Translations under genes and position numbers: made by a program
Assembly: GCA_029204225.1 (NCBI GenBank)
Contig: CM055093.1
Location: forward strand, 30,329,777 to 30,393,776
Length of the DNA: 64,000 bases
Source: Diphasiastrum complanatum
Taxonomy: Eukaryota > Streptophyta > Lycopodiopsida > Lycopodiales > Lycopodiaceae
Reading direction: 5' to 3'
Shown: piece by piece, positions 10,340 through 18,932 of the stretch
How positions within the stretch are numbered: position 1 is the first letter of the stretch
Layout: every line of letters starts with the position of its first letter
The notes under the pieces: generated by a model
What the model saw: the letters and a program-made list of their open reading frames with translations, nothing else
Told to the model about the DNA's origin: nothing
The model's database searches: none

Positions 10340-11548
10340 ACTGCTCATTGTACATTGTAGATTGTAGTCTGTAGATGTATCATGTCACTAGATGAGCATT
10401 GACTCTTGAGCTGTTTACACATCATGGTTTATCATCAGACATGTCGCATGTGGCATTACATTGGTGACCGGACTCATGAGGCACCTGGCATATGTATTTA
10501 CTATTATGTTCATTGTTATGAATCATGATATATTTTAGATTCTAATTTTTTATTCCTGAAGTTAAGTTGTTAACTGGTTGCTGTAGTCTGTAGTCTGTTA
10601 AATCATTAATGTTAGTCGATTTTGGATTATCTAATATCAAGATTCATTGTTCAGTAATTACTAATGGTTTTACAATTTTGATTTTTGTATTTGATGTATT
10701 ATAATTTATGTTACATATAGAATGTTCAATGTTCAATGTTCAATGTTGAATGATGAATCTAAGTTTCTAACCTAAATTTTTTTGGCTTTCTCAAAGAGAC
10801 TCAAACATTGTCATAACTTTCTTGTTTATTCTATTCTCCGGAGTCCGATCTCGACATTGCAATTTGCAAATAAGTTTAAACTTCAACTTTGAAACAAAAT
10901 TACAAATTACAATCTACGGTCCTACCATCCTAGTACGGTACCTAGTACCAACGGTCTAGACTGAGGGCTCTACCTAGCTACCATTATCCAAATAATAGAT
11001 TCCAGAATCCATATCAAAGTTCAAACTGAGACTAGTGAGTCATGACTAGTCACTAGTCAGTGGTCACGACTCACTAGTCACTATTTAGTATTATCAGCTA
11101 AGAGCTCTAAGCTCTGAGCTCAAATTTCAGTTATACAGTATACTCCTGAGTCCTAAATCGAGAACCCTACTACCTAGGCCCTAAGTTCCAAGTGGCAAGT
11201 TGAAAGTTCCGACTTCCAAGTTCCAACTCCAGTGTCCACAGTCTCCTGAGTCCTTAGCAAGCAGATCCTTGTACCCAAGTGGCAAGGGCCAGGACAGGTA
11301 TTAGGCTTACAACTTACTCAGTCTTACTGCAGTTCTCTTAAACTTTGGGTCATTAGGTTAAATGTTTTGATACCTATTACCGTAGATGACAACCTAGGCC
11401 CTGCAGGTGACAGGTCACAAGAGATCTATCATCTATCATCTGATTATCCTGATATCTGTAAATTTAGAGGAAATTGTTTAGTTATTAAGTATCTATACTT
11501 ACTACAATGAATATATGACTTGTACATCAGAGAAAAAAAAAAATTGAA
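10340..11548. other. hAT 3' non-coding subterminal region
   Basis: AT-rich, densely filled with short direct and inverted words: ATTGTAGATTGTAG near 10352, a triplicated AATGTTC near 10725-10745, and an inverted-repeat cluster of ACTAGTGAGTC/GACTCACTAGT at about 11029-11092. No coding seen. Confidence 0.6.
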
Positions 11549-11665
11549 AAATGGAAAAGACAAGTTCGAACCGTTTTCCGATTCGAACCTAGCCTGATGG
11601 TTCGAATCTCAAAGAATCGGACCGGCTGGTTCGAATCAAACAGTTCGAATCGGGGTGTAACCTTG
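11549..11665. repeat. hAT 3' terminal and subterminal repeats
   Basis: Repeated GTTCGAA words in both orientations, ending GGTGTAACCTTG, the inverse of the 5' terminus CAAGGTTGCA with one change. Immediately followed by the TACATGAC target duplicate. Confidence 0.7.
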
Positions 11666-11673
11666 TACATGAC

Positions 11674-11781
11674 AGATTCTATGGCAGCAGATTACCTCAC
11701 CAAAGCACTACCCAAGGACCATCATATCAGGTTTAACAATATTCTAAATCTGAAGGTTGAAAACTTTCAGGATCCACATTA
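11674..11781 (+). pseudogene. Ty1/copia RNase H C-terminus (element X0), 3' part
   Basis: Reads TDSMAADYLTKALPKDHHIR, then NNILNLKV and NFQDPH, then a stop. This is the usual end of a copia polyprotein (MVADxxTKALP). It joins in sense to 1-335 once the hAT is removed, and is followed by a polypurine tract (AAGGGG) that gypsy J has split. Confidence 0.9.
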
Positions 11782-11786
11782 AGGGG

Positions 11787-12159
11787 AGTTACAAGCTAAG
11801 ATTCACTAGCTATGCTAGAAAGCATGACTTAAGCTAGAAAGCAGGAAGAGAATGCTTAAGGAGGCTAAAGAGGAGCAATCATCATAAACTGAATAAAGGA
11901 ATACAATGATGCCCTACTTATACCCTCTCCCTGAATCAAATGGAGGATTCAAAAAAGGGACGGAAAAGGATTTGGAGGGAAAATAGTGCGCCCTCCCAAT
12001 AGGAGGACCCCCACTCCAAATCAATGTGACCAAGTCCTAAAAATATAACCGAATAGGGCCCAAGGCCAGTATATGAATAAAAAGGGCCCTTAGGCCTGCT
12101 TATGCATAATAACAATAAAAGAATGGACGCGGCGAATGTAATGAGCCAAGTCCATAACT
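11787..12159 (-). repeat. Element J 3' LTR
   Basis: On the top strand it runs from AGTTACAAG to CCATAACT, and is near-identical to 17136-17508. The first and last five bases are perfect inverted repeats (AGTTA/TAACT), in place of the usual TG..CA. In sense a GCAGGGGAG polypurine tract (12160-12168) directly adjoins it. Confidence 0.93.
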
Positions 12160-12377
12160 CTCCCCTGCAGAAAAACAAAGCCCTCCACCAGCTAGCAAGC
12201 ATAATGACTATCTAAAATAATAATGTAAGCATGCTAGATACTGAAAAATCACGAACTAATGGAAATACTGATGGAGGGGACATATAGTCGTCACAACAGA
12301 TACCCCAAAAGTATCATAACTGTGTAAAGCAAGTACTAAGCAAATACTACAATAAAGAATAGTCATAGCTAGCTGAA

Positions 12378-12722
12378 TCATGAAGTAGAGGGAACATCTA
12401 CAATGATATCTATAGTAGAGGAAAGAACTAAAGCCATGAGGGCTCGAGCCTGATCTGCCAATAATGGTGTATGATAAAACACATCAATAGGCTCCCATGT
12501 GGCCTCCTCAACAGGACGACCATCCCACTGGATCAAAAACTGAATCTGCCGACAGCGTCGACTATGGTGAAGGTGAACATGGTGAATGGCAGCTGGTAAG
12601 AAAGGGAACAACTCAGGATCAACATCATGGCGACGAAGGGAACATCTCGGCCGCGTCATCAGAAACCAAGCAATATGGAACAGCCAGGAATGCCAAGGAA
12701 CCAAAAGACGATCAAGCAGCAA
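12378..12722 (-). pseudogene. Chromodomain fragment of element J
   Basis: The minus-strand frame contains QIQFLIQWDGRPVEEATWEP, then DVFYHTPLLADQARAL. The WDGRPVEEATWEP core is a type II chromodomain as found at the integrase C-terminus of chromoviruses, where it guides integration to marked chromatin. The upstream part of the frame (HSWLFHIAWFLMTRPRCSLR) is not integrase, so the domain is cut off from its protein. The same sequence occurs in K at 21035-21272. Confidence 0.85.
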
Positions 12723-14056
12723 CCAGGAATGCCAAGGTATCCGTAATGCCCAAGCTAGTAGAGGATCAGCCCAAAAGATAGGGACATCATACCAAGGTAT
12801 CCAAAAAGCCCGAGAAGGTAGAACTGCATCAGCAACGGGAAGCCAATAAGGAAACTAGAAAAGAGATGGACACTCATCGCGAATAGTCGCATCATACACA
12901 TAACCATCAACCATATGTGCAAGGTGCCCCAAGAAAAGATAGCAGCATCGGAAGACCAGCACCAAAGAGTAGGAACATAAGCAGGATGACAGGCACGCTG
13001 TAACAGCATGGAAAAGCAAGCGATATGCCAGGAAACATGGAGCATAAAGAGATCATCCTGACAAAGGATAGCTAAAATGGAGAAATATGCACCAGCATGG
13101 TCAAAAGCCCAAGGTATCCATAAGGCCCATGAATAAAAAGTAGCAATGGCACACGGTACCCTCAAGGCCGAGAAGAGCAGCATGCCAAATGCTCCAGAAG
13201 GTCCAAGAAATCAATGCATCATCTAAAAAGACATGATGCATGAAAACAGTAGCAACAAATCTAGAAATAGTAGAGGCCGCAACTAAAAAACTGGAGCCGA
13301 AAAACTCATCCAGAAAGACCTCATATGGACATACCAATCCATCATAAGATACACCAAAAACGGATGGAGAATCGGATGACCCATCAGAACTGGTCGCAAG
13401 TGTAATCCCAAAGTACACACCAGGCCCACAAGTGAGGAATAGAAGAAATGCATTGGAACGAGGAACAAGATCTGCAACATCAACAGCAAGCATCGGAGCA
13501 ATATCCACGTGTAGCTGGGAATGAGTATCAAAGCACATATGAGCAACACTGAAGTATATAGCGGCAACATCCCCAAAAACTATCCAAGAGTGGAGAAGGA
13601 ACTCTCTCAAGGTACCCTGATGGTCTCGGAACACCAGAACAAAGTGGCAACTCAGCATCGGAGACCAAGCGACATGGAGCAACCCGAAATGACGGGGAAC
13701 CTGAAGATCACCCGGACAAACAGTAGCTGGAATGGAGGCAATAACCCAAGCCATCAAGATATGCCAAGCCTGACAATGAGCAACAATCCAAGCATAATCA
13801 TAGAAATATCGACACCATAGGCGATCAGTATTATGGAAAAACCAGCACCAATCAACAGGTCCAAATGAAAACCAAGCTATATGTAATAACCAGGAATGCC
13901 ATATAGCCATAGCATCGGCATGGACTGCAGGAAACCTATATGTAGAAACACAAGGAGACTAAAGGATCCCCGTATACTCATCTAGAAAGATGCCAGCATA
14001 TAAATACCCTAGATAAGTAAAAAACCATAAAAATATCATGAGCCAGATCACAAATC
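12723..14056 (-). other. Element J interior replacing pol, with recurrent short motif
   Basis: The space where RT, RNase H and integrase should lie is only about 1.3 kb and matches none of them. On the top strand a loose motif of the form CAAGC-ATATGGA-CA-CCAGGAATGCCAAGG recurs (near 12665, 12720, 13015, 13665 and 13868). The sense frames are Trp-, His- and Phe-rich (for example the 269-codon frame at 13101-13910 with HSWLLHIAWF), which reflects this repeat rather than a known protein. I could not assign a function. Confidence 0.6.
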
Positions 14057-16063
14057 TCAAGCAGAGATCCATGGAATAAAGCGAAAGAAGTCACCAATAG
14101 CGAGGGAACCAGCAAACGTGGACCTGTGAAGAACCCCATAGAAATCAGCAAGAACATCGATCATAACGGACTCAAGAGATGGAGATATAGAGACCAATGG
14201 AGATGAAACTGCACCAACCACCGAAGGAGGAGGGCTATCTGAAGTATGCGCAAAAGCAATAGTAGAAATACCACCAAGGTATACGGCCTCAATATCAATG
14301 AAACCAGGAATGACCACCGAATATGATATCTGTGAATCAAGGCATATAGGCGCAAGGCACGTAGCAACAACCTGTAAATCTGGAGCAGCATCAACCTGAG
14401 TAAGAGGACCCACGGACGGTGAAAGTGAAGCAGCAACTAATGTACTCTGAATGGAAAGAAGAGCTGCATCATGAGCCTTTGGCAGGCTACGCATAAACTC
14501 CTTCCCGGTAACCAACTGATAGTCACTCTGGGAATCAATACCAGAAAGTAAGTGATGCCGACCAACATGTGTAAAAGACAGTGTCTGGTGAGAAAGATCC
14601 ACAGCAACAGTATCAAGTGAGGAAAACCAATCTGCACCAAAAATAATGCAATAGCGCTCCAGAGGAATAATATAGAAATTTGCCTGTCCAGAGAAGTCAC
14701 CAATGCTATAGGCCAAGCCCGGAAACATCTGAGAACTGGAAAAAGAATGGGAACGAGCAACCTCGACACTGAGAGACTGTGTAGCAGAAATAGGTGTAGC
14801 ACGAATCCTGATGAAAATGTAACTGCTAATAAATGAATGTGTACTGCCTGTATCCACCAAAGCAATATACTCTCGCCCCAAAATGCGAACACGTAACCGA
14901 ATAGAACGAGGACCAGGACGCCCACCAGCCCAAGTAGTATAAGCAAGTTGTGCATGGCAAGCGGCGGAAGCAGGATCATCAGGAAGCGGGTCAGTCGGCT
15001 CATCAACAGAATGTGGTTTAGGAGTATCAAGAATCTGGATATAAACAACAGAATCATCAGGAGTAAGAGCCTCATGGTAAAAAACAACGGTAGGAGGACC
15101 AGGAGGAACGGTAGTTGAAGAAGCCAAAGTAGGAGAAGCAGTGGAATGAGAGCAAGAAAAACGAGAAGAAGTGGATAACTCAGGATACTTATGCTGCAAT
15201 GTAGTAGCCAAGGAGATAGCATCTGAGAGAGTAAGAGGCCGAAAAGATGAGAGATCATATCGTAAGGAGTCTCTAAGACCGGCAATAAAACGTGAAATAA
15301 GCTCTGTAGGATGAAGATCAGTAAAAAGGTAGGAAAGCTCAATAAACTGATCAATATAAGCAGTCAAATCACTAGTATGGCGAAGACTACGTAACAGATC
15401 ACATTGGCGAACCAACCATTGTGGGTCAATCATAGCCATACGAAGATCATGACGAAAAGTAGGCCATGTATGTAACCCCTCAAAAGTAGGCTCAGAACGA
15501 TAAACACGCCACCAAGTCTGAGCTCTACCGTCTAAATGTAATGCGGCCAACTGCACTTTCTGGATTTCAATCTTGGGATATATAAGAAAATAGGTCTCTA
15601 ATTTAGAGAACCAATTTTCCAAGATATTCCCGTCAGACGAACCAGAATAAGTAGTAAGCTGGATGCGATCACGAAAATCACGAGCAAAATGGGGCTCAAG
15701 ATTACCTGGAAAAGTAGGAGAAGGAAATCCTGATGGTGCGGAGAGAAATCCAGGTGGTGGTACAGAAGACCTGAAAGGAGACCCATAAGGACTTGCACTA
15801 TATGAAGGGAGACCAAACATACTACCAAAAGCACCTCCTGAAGATGAAGCGGGAGCAGGCGTACTCAAAATAGGAAATAAAGGTGCTTTACCAGGACGAT
15901 GAAGAATGTCTGGGGGGATGGTATCCCCTCGTGGTAGGATAGTCTCAAGGCTAGAAAGAACACGATCAATACGACTCTCAAGATGATCCATGCGGGCATC
16001 AATATGTGTAAAACGATCATCTAAAGAGCTCTGCGGTGGGTTTTCTGATGAAGAAGTCACCAT
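14057..16063 (-). CDS. Gag-protease polyprotein of gypsy element J (668 codons)
   Basis: An intact 668-codon frame on the minus strand. Residues 1-60 contain a predicted coiled segment (IDARMDHLESRIDRVLSSLE). Residues about 135-290 are a Retrotrans_gag domain (NILENWFSKLETYF, WWRVYRSEP, YIDQFIELSYLFTDL, RFIAGLRDSLR). Around residue 400 is an aspartic protease active site, VDTGSTHSFI, followed by FGADWFSSLDTVAVDLSHQT. I see no CCHC zinc knuckle between gag and protease, which most relatives have. The frame ends with VMIDVLADFYGVLH, where relatives lead into RT, and RT is missing. Residues after that come from the replaced region. It could still make structural protein, but not enzymes for its own copying. 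Confidence 0.88.
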   Translation of the reverse strand: MVTSSSENPPQSSLDDRFTHIDARMDHLESRIDRVLSSLETILPRGDTIPPDILHRPGKAPLFPILSTPAPASSSGGAFGSMFGLPSYSASPYGSPFRSSVPPPGFLSAPSGFPSPTFPGNLEPHFARDFRDRIQLTTYSGSSDGNILENWFSKLETYFLIYPKIEIQKVQLAALHLDGRAQTWWRVYRSEPTFEGLHTWPTFRHDLRMAMIDPQWLVRQCDLLRSLRHTSDLTAYIDQFIELSYLFTDLHPTELISRFIAGLRDSLRYDLSSFRPLTLSDAISLATTLQHKYPELSTSSRFSCSHSTASPTLASSTTVPPGPPTVVFYHEALTPDDSVVYIQILDTPKPHSVDEPTDPLPDDPASAACHAQLAYTTWAGGRPGPRSIRLRVRILGREYIALVDTGSTHSFISSYIFIRIRATPISATQSLSVEVARSHSFSSSQMFPGLAYSIGDFSGQANFYIIPLERYCIIFGADWFSSLDTVAVDLSHQTLSFTHVGRHHLLSGIDSQSDYQLVTGKEFMRSLPKAHDAALLSIQSTLVAASLSPSVGPLTQVDAAPDLQVVATCLAPICLDSQISYSVVIPGFIDIEAVYLGGISTIAFAHTSDSPPPSVVGAVSSPLVSISPSLESVMIDVLADFYGVLHRSTFAGSLAIGDFFRFIPWISA

Positions 16064-16123
16064 AGGGACTAAGGAAGAGACAAAACCTGAGAGAGAGGAC
16101 GTTTGTCATCACCCCAACTAAGT

Positions 16124-17123
16124 CTAACTTCCAAAATCACCAAAAATGGCACAGGGATAATAATCAAAAAATAAGGGGCTGAGAAAGTAGAAGGATTCTA
16201 ACAAAATGGGAAAATGGAAAGAGGAGGGTGTGAGGCAACAAATATGAACAGGAATAGGGGGCTGGAAAAGAGCAGTATGTGAGCAGAAAAGACAACAAGT
16301 AGGTGCAAAAAGGAAGTGCAAAAAGGGCGCAAGCAATACCTGGGTGGGTGCTGATCTGTCGTTCACTCGGTAGTGCCAACAAAGAGAGGTAAAAGCTGAA
16401 GATAATAGGGCACTGGGCTGCAACTACCAAGATCCACAATATGTTGAAGAATAGGCTGAAAAAAGGTGCTGAAGTAAGGCGCCGAACAGCCTCCAATCAT
16501 TAGCCGAAACGGACAGCAAGTCAGTGAAAAGAACCGCTGAAAATGAGATGGTAGTAGGGCGCTGGACAGCCTCCAATCAATATAAAAAATGGACAGCAAA
16601 CCAGTGACGAAAAGTGTCGAAAATGATGAGTTAGTAAGGCACTGGGCAATAGCTACCAAATCTGCAAAAACAAATGAAAAAATCGACGAAAGTGATGGGT
16701 TACCGCTGAAAATGAGACGGTAGTAGGGCGCTGGACAGCCTCCAATCAATATCAAAAATGGACAACAAATCGGTGACGAAAAGTGTCGAAAATGATGAGG
16801 TAGTAGGGCGCTGGGCAATAGCTACCAAATCTGCAAAACCAATGAAAATCTGCCGAAAAAATCGACGAAAGTGATGGGTTAGCAGGGCGTTGGACAACCT
16901 CCACCAAAACTGCAAAAATGATGAAGAAATCGTCGAAAGTGATGGACAGTAGGGCGCTGGACAGCCACCACCAATCTGCAAAAATGACGGAGAAAAATCG
17001 ATGAAAGTGGGTGGTAGGGCGTTGGACAGCCTCCACCAATCTAAAAGAAAGTTGACGGAGAGAAATCGATGAAAGTGATGGGTGGTAGGGCGCTGGACAG
17101 CCTCCAACAATCTGCAGGAAAGT
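16124..17123 (-). repeat. Tandem repeat leader of element J
   Basis: Ten diverged units built around TAGGGCGCTGGACAGCCTCC (top strand) start near 16408, 16475, 16553, 16634, 16723, 16803, 16882, 16949, 17012 and 17087, spaced about 62-89 bases. Two unit types alternate in part: GGACAGCCTCCAATCAATA and GGGCAATAGCTACCAAATC. The array runs from the primer site towards gag and occupies the RNA leader, where packaging or regulatory structure would lie. Serine/proline-rich open frames across it are repeat artefacts. Confidence 0.85.
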
Positions 17124-17135
17124 GCTCTGATACCA
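17124..17135 (-). other. Primer binding site of element J (initiator Met-tRNA)
   Basis: The top strand GCTCTGATACCA is the inverse of TGGTATCAGAGC, complementary to the 3' end of plant initiator Met-tRNA. It directly adjoins the sense 3' end of the right LTR. Confidence 0.92.
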
Positions 17136-17508
17136 AGTTACAAGCTAAGATTCACTACCTATGCTAGAAAGCAGGACTTAAGCTAGAAAGCAGGAAGAGA
17201 ATGCTTAAGGAGGCTAAAGAGGAGCAATCATCATAAACTGAATAAAGGAATACAATGATGCCCTACTTATACCCTCTCCCTGAATCAAATGGAGGATTCA
17301 AAAAAGAGAGGGAAAAGGATTTGGAGGGAAAATAGTGCGCCCTCCCAATAGGAGGACCCCCACTCCAAATCAATGTGACCAAGTCCTAAAAATATAACCA
17401 AATAGGGCCCAAGGCCTATATATGAATAAAAAGGGCCCTTAGGATTGCTTATGCATAATAACAATAAAAGAATGGACGCGGCGAATGTAATGAGCCAAGT
17501 CCATAACT
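17136..17508 (-). repeat. Element J 5' LTR
   Basis: Top strand AGTTACAAG to CCATAACT, the partner of 11787-12159 with few differences. Followed by AGGGG, the second target duplicate. Confidence 0.93.
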
Positions 17509-17513
17509 AGGGG

Positions 17514-18367
17514 GAGTTTTGGATTTTAATGCTCAGGTCTAAATCCATTCAATAATGAGCATCTTGAAATAAGTATATACTTAGCAAAAAAATCCATAAA
17601 AATCGAAGTTATACTCAGAAGATCGAAATCCATTCGGGAATCGAAATCTATTTCGATCTTTGACCTGGGTCGATGGATCGAATATGATCTAATATATTTC
17701 GACCCTCAACCGAGTTCGACCCTGTACATATTTCGACCCCAGCATGGATTGAATCGGATCTAATCTATTTCGACCCTGTACATATGACCCCAGCAACTAT
17801 TTCGACTGGGAGGCAAATCAATATCGACCCAACACTATTTCCAACCCAAAGTCGATATCGACCCATATGCTATTTCGACATTGTCAGTCGTTCCGACCCA
17901 CATCGTGATGAAAAGGACGACATTGACAAATTGTCAACTATGTACATAGATTTATTGTTTACAACGACTGCTATCTACTATAGGACGGCTCAAGTAAATT
18001 AAGTAGATCTAATCTTATTATTTCAAGTACTGATCGATTGATCTGCAATCATCAACACAATGTATATACCAGATCAATCAGAACGATCTAGTGACTGAAG
18101 CCTTCTTTTTGCGCCTCACAGACTCGCGCACAGCTTCACGCTCATGTACTTTATTTTTTATTAATCAAAGAGTGCAAATTTTGCCCACACATTGATTTGT
18201 TCTTGTGCATTGCTTACTGATTGAATCCATCTTTGATTCTTGCTGCTATACTGACGCATTACAGATCCTCAGCCACAGCTCGTCATTCTTCCGCTGCCAG
18301 TATCTCGATGCAGATTTCGATTCTGGACGAATCGATCCCGATTCCGACTGAGATACTGATTTCCGAT
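17514..18367 (+). repeat. Copia X0 LTR, rich in TCGACCC words
   Basis: Begins just after the X0 polypurine tract (AGGGGGAG, interrupted by J), where a copia 3' LTR should start, and ends immediately before a Met-tRNA primer site at 18369. Between 17640 and 17910 the words TTTCGACC and ATCGACCC recur around ten times. The exact first base is uncertain because the usual TG is not clear (GTTTTGG). Confidence 0.65.
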
Positions 18368-18368
18368 A

Positions 18369-18380
18369 TGGTATCAGAGC
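18369..18380 (+). other. Primer binding site after the X0 LTR
   Basis: TGGTATCAGAGC, the Met-tRNA primer site. Its presence after an LTR that is itself preceded by a polypurine tract means this LTR lies between two internal regions, as in a tandem LTR-internal-LTR arrangement. Only about 60-80 bp of the following internal region is visible before the host exon region. Confidence 0.85.
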
Positions 18381-18603
18381 ATGTTTCTGATACACTACTA
18401 TTTTCTGACAAATTTCATGAATAGAAAACTAGCTTTATGAATCATGTGGACTTTCAAACCATCTGCAGAAGAGGCAGTAAAATTCTCTTGCGAAAAGACA
18501 GCAATAGTAAAAGCAGTGCTCCCAAAAAGAATTCTGAAACACTGGAAAACGATATAGGGCAAAAAGCATAACTTTGAGTTTTATGGCTGTTCCTAAAGTT
18601 TAC

Positions 18604-18932
18604 CTCGCTCAATCCTGAAAAATCTAGAACCCCAACTACTGAACATGCACCAGCTCCCACAAGCAAAGTCGAAATCAGAAATGCCCGAAGAGGCATAGCT
18701 GCACCACCATCACCCCTCCTATAAAGGGCCCTTGCTCCAATGAGCTGTCCTGCTGCACATGAAGCCCATAAAAGTGCAGAACCATTGCTTGCCCTATCCA
18801 TATAAGGTTCATTTAACCCTTTGTCGAAATGTGTACCCGAGGTAGATGCTTTCATTGGTGAATACAGTCTCAGGCTGTGGGAATCACCTTCTGAAGTCAT
18901 GTAATCCTTGACACAGGCCACAGGACCATCCT
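18604..18932 (-). CDS. Host gene exon: small membrane protein with two hydrophobic segments, partial
   Basis: A minus-strand exon candidate bounded by an acceptor (TTTGCAG before 18932) and a donor (GAG/GTAAAC after 18604). The frame holds a polar start (EDGPVACVKDYMTSEGDSHS), then NGSALLWASCAAGQLIGARA (hydrophobic), a short RRGDGGAAMPL loop and RAFLISTLLVGAGACSVVGV (hydrophobic), ending in FSGLSE. The reading continues beyond both splice sites only into low-quality sequence. The loop plus second segment weakly resemble the C-terminal half of TMEM242-type mitochondrial inner-membrane proteins. This is a guess from pattern, not an identification. Other exons are not found. The X0 retroelement lies about 250 bp downstream and may sit in an intron. 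Confidence 0.45.

Larger units (their letters stand above)
344..11665 (+). mobile_element. hAT DNA transposon, autonomous-type but decayed
   Basis: The element sits inside a copia RNase H frame. The flanking octamers TACATGAG (336-343) and TACATGAC (11666-11673) are an 8-bp target duplication with one mismatch, as expected for hAT. Removing the insert and one copy restores the RNase H reading. The ends share CAAGGTTGCA (from 347) and, inverted, CAAGGTTACA (ending 11665), followed by subterminal TTCGAA-rich repeats on both sides. Three extra bases (344-346) lie between TSD and terminal repeat on the left only. Inside is a multi-exon plus-strand transposase gene (BED, DUF659, hATC) with nonsense and frameshift mutations, and a nested LTR element (2369-7979). 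The hAT itself without that insert is about 5.7 kb. Confidence 0.85.
11787..17508 (-). mobile_element. Ty3/gypsy chromovirus J, minus strand, internally deleted
   Basis: Two 373-bp LTRs are flanked by AGGGG at 11782-11786 and 17509-17513, a perfect 5-bp duplication within the X0 polypurine tract. In sense order: LTR, Met-tRNA primer site, a tandem-repeat leader, gag-protease, an unusual 1.3-kb non-pol stretch, a chromodomain fragment, polypurine tract, LTR. RT, RNase H and the integrase core are absent, so it is non-autonomous. Confidence 0.93.

Noticed and set aside
12378-14436. Long Leu/Trp-rich minus-strand frames in element J as possible membrane proteins
   Set aside because: The Leu-rich frames at 14161-15354 are frame shadows of gag-protease; the Trp-rich frame at 13101-13910 follows a short repeated DNA word. 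No signal of a real membrane protein.
14437-15354. 305-codon minus-strand Leu-rich frame
   Set aside because: Overlaps the 668-codon gag-protease in another frame and is a shadow.
16124-17110. Ser/Phe/Pro-rich minus-strand frames as a repetitive secreted protein
   Set aside because: They track the tandem leader repeat of element J, frames switch between units and there is no start context.
18361-18400. tRNA-like sequence around TGGTATCAGAGC sites
   Set aside because: These are retroelement primer binding sites; no cloverleaf can be drawn around them.
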